The translations under genes and the position numbers were made by a program. Source: Candidatus Hydrogenedentota bacterium (lineage in GTDB: Bacteria; Hydrogenedentota; Hydrogenedentia; Hydrogenedentiales; GCA-2746185). From it: a stretch of DNA of 9,062 nucleotides. This document shows, piece after piece, positions 1 through 6,831 of this stretch. The notes below the pieces were generated by a model, which was not told the DNA's origin, did no database searches, and saw only the letters and a program-made list of their open reading frames with translations. The stretch covers positions 1 through 9,062 of the forward strand of contig DTSJ01000321.1 in NCBI GenBank assembly GCA_012965445.1, written 5' to 3'. Numbering within the stretch: position 1 is the stretch's first letter; the number at the start of each line of letters is the position of its first letter.

Positions 1-443
1 TGAATTTCGGCGGCTTTGACATATTTACATTCAGTTCCGCTCAGTTCCCCACAGACGGCGTGCTGTCCCTGAACAGAAATTTTACTACCGGAACTAATTC
101 GCCCACGAATTTCGCTGGACAGTCAGGTTCCATCGACGTTCCCGCGGCGGACACCACCAACGTTTATGTCGATTTCAGTGCAGGCGCAGGCGGTTTCGGC
201 ACTGAGGGAGTTCCGTTCGGAACCCTTCCAGAAGCCCTCGTCATCATCACCGGTTCAGACCCCACAATCAACATCGCGCCCGGCTCCACCACCCAGACCT
301 TCCCCGGCGCCTTCGCAATCTCGATCAAGGTCAGACTGCTGAACACCGGCGGCGGCACCGTAACAATCGGCGCAGCATCACAAGCCCTCAAAAACAACAA
401 CTCAGGCTTCTACACGAGACCGAGTAACGAAAGCCAGCCATAG
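1..443 (+). CDS. C-terminal part of a secreted/surface repeat-type protein (5' truncated)
   Basis: The frame beginning at base 3 is open from the window edge to the TAG at 441-443, so about 146 C-terminal residues are visible and the true start lies outside. The GTG at 60 is internal, because the residues before it (NFGGFDIFTFSSAQF) continue in the same style. The sequence is rich in Gly, Thr, Ser, Asn and Pro, has no cysteine and no membrane segment. It contains YVDFSAGAGGFGTEG, then PFGTLPEAL, then GGGTVTIGAA. The 'G-T-x-x-x-P-F-x-T-L-x-E-A-L' pattern resembles the first turn of right-handed parallel beta-helix (pectate-lyase-like) domains in large secreted proteins. This is a pattern impression, not a family assignment. 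Codons are strongly C-ending. No sorting signal or anchor is seen at the C-terminus, and no terminator follows. Confidence 0.6.
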   Translation, partial: NFGGFDIFTFSSAQFPTDGVLSLNRNFTTGTNSPTNFAGQSGSIDVPAADTTNVYVDFSAGAGGFGTEGVPFGTLPEALVIITGSDPTINIAPGSTTQTFPGAFAISIKVRLLNTGGGTVTIGAASQALKNNNSGFYTRPSNESQP

Positions 444-999
444 GACATTCGGCAACCCCCAATAACAAGCACGCCCTACCCATTAAGACCACTTGGTCCC
501 ATGGTGCCGACTTCGGCCTTTGCCCTAGCGTAGCCCGTAGATTCGGATGCTTGCGATATACGGACAACTCTCGGCCATCTTGACCGCAGATCCATGGATT
601 CCGCCTCAACGATGTTATACCCCGTAATCGACTTCATCCCCCACGGTAGATCCTCCGTACCTTCCTTGGAAATCCTCCGGCCCGCCGCGAATCCGCCCTG
701 CTCAAGCTGCACATCCGCGATCGACTCGAACCACGCGCCCTAGGCCTCCATGATTTCGGGCGTAGGCTGCTCAAATCCGCAATGAAGACACATAAACTTT
801 TTCACATCACTCTCCCGGTTAATTGCCATTCTAAGCAACACAGGATGTCGGTTCCCTAATTCGCGTTCATTCACGTAGCCTGTAGGTGAAAAAACCTCTC
901 CGTGTCTCTGCAAGGCTTCGTAATTCAAAGTAGTATAGCGATGAGCACCGCTCCGCCACAAACCTTGCTTCCCCCCGCCCAAAAAAATAACATACCCCA
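444..999. other. Long non-coding or degraded stretch
   Basis: About 550 bases separate the left-edge protein from the glycosyltransferase gene. No plus-strand frame of useful length starts here with a ribosome binding site. The plus strand is C-rich. No tRNA-like cloverleaf, strong terminator hairpin or tandem repeat is apparent. The only coding-like signal is on the minus strand (see the pseudogene entry at 476-805). The last bases before the gene at 1000 are a run of C then A residues with no recognisable Shine-Dalgarno sequence. Confidence 0.5.
476..805 (-). pseudogene. Possible decayed zinc-knuckle protein gene with in-frame TAG
   Basis: On the minus strand a GTG at 805-803 is preceded by GGGAG (816-812) with 6 bases between them. 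It opens a frame starting MKKFMCLHCGFEQPTPEIMEA, which contains one CxxC zinc-knuckle motif. A TAG at 742-740 ends this after 21 codons. The same frame then stays open for another 87 codons to a stop at 478-476 (continuing GAWFESIADVQLEQGG and ending TMGPSGLNG). One reading is a roughly 109-residue gene broken by a single nonsense change. The other is that only a 21-residue peptide, or nothing, is made. No second CxxC pair is present and I recognise no family. Chance openness in C-rich DNA is a real alternative. Confidence 0.27.
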
Positions 1000-3021
1000 A
1001 TGAACACTGACACAAAAATTTCAGTGGTAATCCCCGTTCTCAACGAAGCCGGGTCGATTGCGAACGTGCTTCGGGACATTCCTGACTACGTTGACGAGAT
1101 CATTGTGGCTGACAATGGGTCCACTGATGACACTGTGGCTATCGCGGAGCAATGCGGTGCTAATGTTGTGCACGAACCTAGACGTGGATATGGCGCGGCG
1201 TGTCTGCGGGGTATCGCTGCGCTTGATGAGCCTGACATTGTCGTGTTTCTGGACGGGGACTACTCGGACCACCCGGACCAGATGGACGCACTCATCCAAC
1301 CCATCCTCGACGACGAAGTAGACATGGTCATCGGCTCCCGAAAACTCGGCAACGCCGCCAAAGGCGCACTCACCCCACAGGCACGCTTCGGCAACCAGCT
1401 GGCGTGCTTCCTCATGCGAATCTTCTGGGGCGTCCGCTACACGGACCTGGGCCCCTTCCGGGCGATTCGCTACTCCTCCCTCCAGCAGCTCAACATGGCC
1501 GACACCAACTACGGCTGGACCGTCGAAATGCAGATCAAAGCGGCGCTCCACAAACTCCGCACCTGCGAAGTCCCCGTGGACTACCGAAAACGCATCGGAC
1601 GATCCAAAGTCTCCGGAACGCTCCGCGGAGTCATCGGCGCTGGCACAAAAATCCTCTCCACCATCTTTATCTCCGCCGCCCGATACCACCTCTACGAAAA
1701 ACGCCGCGCCGTGGCCGGACGGCGTTTAATCGTATTCACCCGCTACCCCGAACCCGGCAAAACCAAAACACGCCTTATCCCCGAACTCGGCCCGGAAGGC
1801 GCCGCCGACCTCCACCGCCGAATGACGGAACGTACCCTCCGCACCGCCGAATTCCTGCCCAACATCGAAATCGAGGTCCACTACACCGGCGCTGACAAAG
1901 AAACCATGATCGAATGGCTCGGCGGCAACCACAAATACGTTTTGCAGCATCCCGGAAACCTCGGCGACCGCATGTTCGAAGCAATCCGATCAGCATTCGT
2001 ATCAGACATCAACTACGCCGTCGTCATCGGTACCGACTGTCCCGCAATCACCCCAACAGTTCTAGAAACCGCCTTCACCTCCCTGCACAAGAAAGACATC
2101 ACCATCGGCCCCGCTACAGACGGCGGCTACTACCTCATCGGCGCACGCGCATCGCTGCCCGCGGTCGCCCTCGGACACCTTTTCACTGACATCGAATGGG
2201 GTACCGAAACCGTCTACTCGGAAACCCAAAAACGCCTCAACGAAGAAAAAATCCCGTGGCACCGACTCGCCTACCTAAACGACATCGACCTCCCCCAGGA
2301 CGTCCCGGAATGGGACCGCCTCCAGCCCGAATTCGACCGCCCGGATTTGGCCATCATTATTCCGACACTGAACGAAGCGGAATACATCGAAGAAACTTTG
2401 GGATCCACGCGAACGGATGCGAAGGTAGAAATCATTATCGCCGACGGGGGCAGCGCTGACGACACGCTCGAAAGAGCAGCTGCCTTCAACCCGACCATTA
2501 TCACTGCCCCCAGGGGACGGGCAAGCCAGATGAACCATGGAGCGGCCCAGGCATCAGCAGACGTCGTCCTTTTCCTCCACGCCGACACTGAACTCCCGCC
2601 GACGTACTTTCAAGATATCGAATCCACGCTCGACAGACCCGGCATCGTCTGCGGCGCGTTCCAATTCAAGACAGACGACGCTTCTCTCTCGATGAACGTC
2701 ATCAGCCGGGGCACTAACTTGCGATCCAGATGCCTACAAATGCCGTACGGTGACCAAGGACTCTTTATGAAAAAAGAGACGTTCCTCCGCGCATGCGGCT
2801 ACCCGGATATCCCTATCATGGAAGATTACGTTCTAGTCAAAAAAATCAAGAAGTCAGGGCGAATCCGAATCTGCGATACACCGATCACCACCTGCGCGCG
2901 ACGCTGGCACGATAAGGGCCCTTGGCGAACAACGCTGGCCAATCAGCTCATCATTTTGATGTATCGTCTGGGCCGCGATCCGGATAAAATATCGAAGCGC
3001 TATCGCATTGAGCGAAAGTAA
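1000..3021 (+). CDS. Three-module glycosyltransferase: GT2 + TIGR04282 (DUF2064) + TIGR04283
   Basis: This 673-residue protein carries three GT-A-type modules in one frame. Residues 1-230 are a family 2 glycosyltransferase: VVIPVLNEAGSI at 9-20, VADNGSTDDT at 36-45, and a DxD-type metal/nucleotide-sugar site FLDGDYSDHP with D85 and D87. Residues about 240-436 match the TIGR04282/DUF2064 nucleotidyl/glycosyltransferase fold: IVFTRYPEPGKTKTRL at 244-259, GTDCPA at 344-349, DGGYYLIG at 374-381. Residues about 448-670 match TIGR04283: IIIPTLNEAEYIEETL at 452-467, ADGGSADDT at 481-489, FLHADTELP at 525-533, and YGDQGLF plus MEDY near 583-610. The last two families are named for arsenosugar biosynthesis and usually occur as separate adjacent genes or a pair. 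The exact donor and acceptor sugars are unknown. No signal peptide is present, so the protein is probably cytoplasmic or membrane-peripheral. The ATG at 1000 gives the normal GT2 N-terminus, but no Shine-Dalgarno is visible. No arsM or arsS gene is in the window. Codon style changes inside the gene. Confidence 0.9.
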   Translation: MNTDTKISVVIPVLNEAGSIANVLRDIPDYVDEIIVADNGSTDDTVAIAEQCGANVVHEPRRGYGAACLRGIAALDEPDIVVFLDGDYSDHPDQMDALIQPILDDEVDMVIGSRKLGNAAKGALTPQARFGNQLACFLMRIFWGVRYTDLGPFRAIRYSSLQQLNMADTNYGWTVEMQIKAALHKLRTCEVPVDYRKRIGRSKVSGTLRGVIGAGTKILSTIFISAARYHLYEKRRAVAGRRLIVFTRYPEPGKTKTRLIPELGPEGAADLHRRMTERTLRTAEFLPNIEIEVHYTGADKETMIEWLGGNHKYVLQHPGNLGDRMFEAIRSAFVSDINYAVVIGTDCPAITPTVLETAFTSLHKKDITIGPATDGGYYLIGARASLPAVALGHLFTDIEWGTETVYSETQKRLNEEKIPWHRLAYLNDIDLPQDVPEWDRLQPEFDRPDLAIIIPTLNEAEYIEETLGSTRTDAKVEIIIADGGSADDTLERAAAFNPTIITAPRGRASQMNHGAAQASADVVLFLHADTELPPTYFQDIESTLDRPGIVCGAFQFKTDDASLSMNVISRGTNLRSRCLQMPYGDQGLFMKKETFLRACGYPDIPIMEDYVLVKKIKKSGRIRICDTPITTCARRWHDKGPWRTTLANQLIILMYRLGRDPDKISKRYRIERK

Positions 3022-3027
3022 GGGCCG

Positions 3028-3594
3028 CTAACGAATTCCCAGAACGCCAAAATGGTAGGGACAACAATCCTGGAGATCAATCACTTTCACGTTTCGGAAT
3101 CCACCTTTCTCCATTAGCGCTTTGCACTGCTCAGGTGTAGGCCGAATGTCGATTGAAGGCCCCCTGGGAGTGGGAATATCGCTTCTCCAGTGCATGACCG
3201 ACAGCCGCCCCTCGGGCTTCAAAATACGATAGGCCTCCGCAACAAGTCCTTCGGGGTTTTCGATGTGTAGCAGGTTGTAAAGCATCACATGGGACTGACT
3301 CGCGGGAGAAAGCCCGGTCCCGTCGGACACGAAATCGCGTACTTCACCCACGATATTCGAGATACCTTTGGCGTCAGCGCTTCGGGTGAGGCGTTCGACG
3401 AGATCGGCCTCGATATCGAAGGCATATATTGTGGCACTCGTGCGCTCTGCGGCTGGAAACGTAAACGTCCCGTATCCGCAGCCGAGCTCAACCACGCTGC
3501 CCTCGTCGCCAAACATTTTCTCAATCACCGCCGCAGCATCAAAAAAACTATTCCAATACTCCTCCTCCGGCATACCGCTTTCACAACCCTTCAT
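3028..3594 (-). CDS. Small class I SAM-dependent methyltransferase
   Basis: This 188-residue protein is a compact Rossmann-fold methyltransferase that should transfer a methyl group from S-adenosylmethionine; its substrate is not identifiable from sequence. Motif I is VVELGCGYGT (34-43). The acidic residue that contacts the SAM ribose is D60 in YAFDIE. The later strands are MLYNLLHIENPEG (104-116) and RILKPEGRLSVMHW (123-136). The C-terminal segment TPRGPSIDIRPTPEQC (142-157), followed by GGFRNVKVIDL and PYHFGV, is a pattern I associate with a family of short type 11 methyltransferases. It is too short for, and lacks the cysteine arrangement of, an ArsM arsenite methyltransferase. The start at 3594 is supported by GGAGGA (3609-3604) with a 9-base spacer; the internal Met8 is not needed. 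The gene ends 6 bp from the end of the convergent glycosyltransferase gene, so any functional link would be by proximity, not by co-transcription. Confidence 0.85.
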   Translation of the reverse strand: MKGCESGMPEEEYWNSFFDAAAVIEKMFGDEGSVVELGCGYGTFTFPAAERTSATIYAFDIEADLVERLTRSADAKGISNIVGEVRDFVSDGTGLSPASQSHVMLYNLLHIENPEGLVAEAYRILKPEGRLSVMHWRSDIPTPRGPSIDIRPTPEQCKALMEKGGFRNVKVIDLQDCCPYHFGVLGIR

Positions 3595-3680
3595 CGATTA
3601 CTATCCTCCGTAAATCTGGTTCTTCGAACACTTGGCAATCAATATACGCAACTCGGTGCTGGTATCCAAATACAAAGTCA

Positions 3681-3690
3681 TTTGCGCAAA
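3681..3690. repeat. Perfect 10-bp palindrome in a divergent intergenic region
   Basis: TTTGCGCAAA is self-complementary and lies between the divergent methyltransferase and ABM genes, just upstream of a TTGACA hexamer. It could be an operator half-pair or coincidence. No second copy was noticed nearby. Confidence 0.3.
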
Positions 3691-3696
3691 GCGAGG

Positions 3697-3726
3697 TTGA
3701 CACTGTAGACTCCGAAGTTCAATTAG
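3697..3726 (+). promoter_or_regulatory. Candidate sigma70 promoter for the ABM gene
   Basis: A perfect -35 hexamer TTGACA (3697-3702) is followed after 18 bases by AATTAG (3721-3726), a weak -10 match. The start codon of the ABM gene is at 3763, giving a short leader. The -35 is convincing and the -10 is not. Confidence 0.35.
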
Positions 3727-3762
3727 ATCTACCGACCCTTACACACCACAGGAGCATCAGAC

Positions 3763-4056
3763 ATGATTTCAGTTATCGCAAAAATCCCCCTTCAAGAGGG
3801 CAAAGCCGATGAGTTTACGGAAGCTTTCAAAGAGGTTGCAAAAGGTGTCGCGACAGAAGAGGGGAACTTTCTGTACTCGCTGAATTTCTCCAAGAAGGAA
3901 CCTGATCTTGCTGTAATCATGGAACGCTACCAGGACAAGGAAGCCCTTGGCGTTCATTCGGAATCTGATCACTACAAAGCGTTTGGCCCCAGGATTAAGG
4001 ATCTGGTCGCAGGGCCTCCCGAAGTAGTCATTATGAAAGAGATTATTGTGGCGTAA
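3763..4056 (+). CDS. Antibiotic biosynthesis monooxygenase (ABM) / putative quinol monooxygenase
   Basis: This 97-residue single-domain protein has the length and layout of the ABM dimeric alpha/beta-barrel family (YgiN-like). It opens with MISVIAKIPLQEGKADEF and goes on with an N-terminal helix EAFKEVAKGVATEEGNFLYSL. The central strand is AVIMERYQDKEAL, the helix HSESDHYKAFGPRIKDLV, and the final strand VVIMKEIIV. H65 in the H-x-x-S-x-H-Y-K-A-F segment is at a position commonly conserved in the family. Members act on quinols or aromatic/polyketide substrates with O2 and without metal or flavin cofactor, while some are only detoxification or ligand-binding proteins. The substrate here is unknown. 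AGGAG at 3750-3754 with an 8-base spacer supports the start. The gene converges on purA with a 23-bp gap and no clear terminator between them. Confidence 0.85.
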   Translation: MISVIAKIPLQEGKADEFTEAFKEVAKGVATEEGNFLYSLNFSKKEPDLAVIMERYQDKEALGVHSESDHYKAFGPRIKDLVAGPPEVVIMKEIIVA

Positions 4057-4079
4057 ATCAGCTTTACCCGTTGTGAGAA

Positions 4080-5381
<1,302 letters not shown>

Positions 5382-5828
5382 CTAGTCTTTGTCGAGGATG
5401 CGGAGGTCGGGCTTTGCATCCGGTTGTTGATCTTGCATATCGCGAATTTGGTCTTCCCGAACGGAGAACACGCGCGTGAGTTCTCCGATGGCTTCTTCGA
5501 GATTTGCCGCTTCCCCTTCTTCGAGGTTACCGGCGGTTTTTTCCCGGAGCATGATGAGTGTGCCGATGAGGTGGTGTGCGTATCCGAGGTCGACTTGTAC
5601 TTGGTGGCCTTCTTCGCCTGCCAGACCGAGTGCGACCATGGTTTGTGCTGCGAGTCCTGATGTGAGGGAGTCGAAGACGGTGAAATTTGGATCTTCACCG
5701 AGGGGAGCATCGCCTTCGATTTCTTGCGGGTCGGTGTCGGCAGCTTGCTCGGAGGCCTGTATTTTTTCTTTTTCGACCTGCGATTTCCAGTCTTCGTCTA
5801 TGAAGATTTCTGGTTTTTCGTCTGACAT
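5382..5828 (-). CDS. DUF1844 domain-containing protein
   Basis: This 148-residue protein has an acidic, probably disordered N-terminal tail (about 1-45, many Glu/Asp/Gln). A DUF1844 domain follows at about 48-125: NFTVFDSLTSGLAAQTMVALGL, then VDLGYAHHLIGTLIMLREKTAGNL and LEEAIGELTRVF. The conserved 'L-x-x-K-T-x-G-N-L' signature is at 94-102. The domain is alpha-helical and its biochemical role is unknown. The C-terminal tail is charged and short, with no signal peptide or transmembrane segment. The start follows AAAGGTGAAACC. The gene sits 15 bases upstream of purA on the same strand, so the pair probably form a transcription unit. The hairpin at 5924-5950 lies about 95 bases upstream of its start. 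Confidence 0.85.
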   Translation of the reverse strand: MSDEKPEIFIDEDWKSQVEKEKIQASEQAADTDPQEIEGDAPLGEDPNFTVFDSLTSGLAAQTMVALGLAGEEGHQVQVDLGYAHHLIGTLIMLREKTAGNLEEGEAANLEEAIGELTRVFSVREDQIRDMQDQQPDAKPDLRILDKD

Positions 5829-5923
5829 GGTTTCACCTTTGTCTGGATTTCTCTGTTTTTAAGGCAGGCGATGTTTTCCCCGAACTACTGATTGGAATAC
5901 AACCTATTTGTGTGGACATAGAA

Positions 5924-5950
5924 CCGGCCCTTCGGAATCCGAAGGGCCGG
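5924..5950 (-). terminator. Strong hairpin, possible terminator after the ndk / bS22-like genes
   Basis: A perfect 12-bp stem (CCGGCCCTTCGG paired with its exact complement) encloses the three bases AAT. It lies 80 bases downstream of the bS22-like stop codon and upstream of the DUF1844 start. On the minus strand it is followed by TTCTATG, only a weak U-rich tail, and on the plus strand by no T run. It could be a partly efficient terminator or an RNA-stability stem. A weaker inverted repeat (ATTAGTG at 5966-5972, CACTAAT at 5996-6002) lies between it and the gene. Confidence 0.5.
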
Positions 5951-6030
5951 AAGATGTTCATGGTCATTAGTGGTGCGACGATGAACGGCGACAAGCACTA
6001 ATCAATAAGCATCCGGTATTCCGGGCTTAA

Positions 6031-6120
6031 TTATTTATTTTTGTGACGATTCGCGCGACGTTTCTTTTTGCGTTTGTGTTTCGAAATCTTTGCGCGTCTT
6101 ACTTTTCTACCACCAGCCAC
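6031..6120 (-). CDS. bS22/mS38-like (AURKAIP1/COX24-domain) very small basic protein
   Basis: A 29-codon gene begins with GTG at 6120-6118, preceded by a perfect GGAGGA (6134-6129) with an 8-base spacer, and ends with TAA at 6033-6031. The product starts MAGGRKVRRAKISKHKRKKK and finishes RRANRHKNK. More than half of the residues are Lys, Arg or His. The K-x-x-K-H-K-R-K-K-x-x-R-x-N-R-H pattern is that of the AURKAIP1/COX24 family, which includes mitochondrial mS38 and the mycobacterial small-subunit protein bS22; similar 29-35 residue proteins occur in Bacteroidota and other phyla. A role bound to 16S rRNA in the 30S subunit is inferred by family resemblance only. It lies 65 bases after ndk on the same strand and may share its transcript. 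Its size makes it easy to miss in annotation. Confidence 0.8.
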   Translation of the reverse strand: MAGGRKVRRAKISKHKRKKKRRANRHKNK

Positions 6121-6185
6121 TTTACTTATCCTCCGGTTATTGCTTTGAATGCTTATTGTGTCATCTATTTACGGGCGGAATCAAT

Positions 6186-6635
6186 TTATGAGAGCCACTG
6201 GTCATCGGGCATGGGGTAGTCGAGGAGTTCCGCATCGCTAAAGTACAGTGCGATCTCGCGTTGCGCGGTTTCGACTGAGTCCGACGCGTGGACGACATTG
6301 TTCTGTAAACTCAGGCCGAGATCGCCACGAATTGTGCCAATATCGGCTTCGAGGCTGTTCGTGGCACCGTTCATGGTGCGTACTACTGCGACGGCATCGT
6401 TTCCTTCCCACACCATTTGAACGGTTGGGCCTGAGGTGATGAAATAGATTAGGTCCGGGAAGAAGGGTCGCTCCGCGTGTTCTACGTAATGTTTTCCGGC
6501 GAGTTCTTCCGTCATGATCTGCATTTTGAGTGCGACGAGTTTGAGACCGCGTTTTTCGAAGCGTCCCATGATTTCGGCGATAAAGCGTCTTCCGACACCA
6601 TCGGGTTTTACCATGACAAAAGTACGTTCAGCCAC
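6186..6635 (-). CDS. ndk: Nucleoside diphosphate kinase
   Basis: Ndk transfers the gamma-phosphate of ATP to nucleoside diphosphates through a phosphohistidine intermediate, balancing the NTP and dNTP pools. From the GTG at 6635 the product is 149 residues, close to the usual 140-150. It opens MAERTFVMVKPDGV, with Lys10 in the conserved KPDG. KHYVEHAERPFFPDL (48-62) is the substrate-binding segment. VVRTMNGATNS and GTIRGDLGLSLQNNVVH precede the active-site His116 in HASDS (Ala replacing the commoner Gly after His). An in-frame ATG at 6656 would add seven residues but has no Shine-Dalgarno and lies almost at the predicted transcription start. The GTG has AGAGGA seven bases upstream and restores the typical N-terminus, so it is preferred. 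The gene diverges from the PspC-domain gene and leads into the bS22-like gene. Confidence 0.96.
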   Translation of the reverse strand: MAERTFVMVKPDGVGRRFIAEIMGRFEKRGLKLVALKMQIMTEELAGKHYVEHAERPFFPDLIYFITSGPTVQMVWEGNDAVAVVRTMNGATNSLEADIGTIRGDLGLSLQNNVVHASDSVETAQREIALYFSDAELLDYPMPDDQWLS

Positions 6636-6642
6636 AATCCTG

Positions 6643-6648
6643 TCCTCT
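6643..6648 (-). promoter_or_regulatory. Ribosome binding site that decides the ndk start
   Basis: AGAGGA reads on the minus strand at 6648-6643 and is separated by 7 bases from the GTG at 6635-6633. It lies inside the seven-codon extension that the ATG at 6656 would create, which argues that the GTG is the real start. Confidence 0.65.
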
Positions 6649-6667
6649 TTATTCATTTTGATGATTC

Positions 6668-6695
6668 GTTATGTGATACGAGGGGAGCCTGTCAG
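6668..6695 (-). promoter_or_regulatory. Candidate sigma70 promoter for ndk
   Basis: On the minus strand CTGACA (6695-6690, 5 of 6 to consensus) is followed after 16 bases by CATAAC (6673-6668, 4 of 6). Transcription would start near 6661, giving a leader of about 25 bases to the GTG at 6635 and almost none to the ATG at 6656. Confidence 0.45.
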
Positions 6696-6784
6696 TGATC
6701 CGGGGGCTCTTGGTGTCAGGAGTACTGAGTCGTATTCCTATGGGATTACGGGTAGTAGCATAGCAAATTTTGGCGGATCGGTGC

Positions 6785-6811
6785 AACTTGCCGGTGGCGG
6801 CAAGTTATACT
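6785..6811 (+). promoter_or_regulatory. Inverted repeat abutting a -10-like hexamer upstream of the PspC-domain gene
   Basis: AACTTGCCG (6785-6793) and CGGCAAGTT (6798-6806) form a perfect 9-bp inverted repeat around GTGG. The right arm runs into TATACT (6806-6811), a 5-of-6 match to the sigma70 -10. No good -35 lies 16-18 bases upstream; the TTGCCG in the left arm is only 12 bases away. The arrangement could be an operator over the promoter core, or a hairpin in a longer leader. The gene's GGAG is at 6821-6824. Confidence 0.45.
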
Positions 6812-6831
6812 GCGTGAACCGGAGTGTATCT

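Noticed and set aside
60..62. GTG at 60 as the start of the left-edge protein
   Set aside because: The frame stays open to the window edge with the same residue style and there is no ribosome binding site before it.
444..999. tRNA, small RNA or type II secretion pseudopilin remnant in the gene-poor stretch
   Set aside because: No cloverleaf or T-loop motif was found, and the pilin-like impression of one minus-strand segment lacks the hydrophobic prepilin N-terminus.
1021..1689. 222-codon minus-strand frame opposite the glycosyltransferase gene
   Set aside because: It is antisense to clear GT2 motifs and its translation is low-complexity Asp/Gly/Val-rich, as expected from the complement of C-biased codons.
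3595..3762. Replication origin core (DnaA boxes) in the divergent intergenic region
   Set aside because: Only a poor match (TTACACACC) to the DnaA-box consensus, no cluster, and no AT-rich element; the skew change alone is not enough to call an origin.
6514..6831. Upstream extension of the PspC-domain frame into ndk
   Set aside because: It runs antisense through ndk and across a likely promoter region; the ATG at 6832 has a proper GGAG, and the sequence before it does not look like protein.
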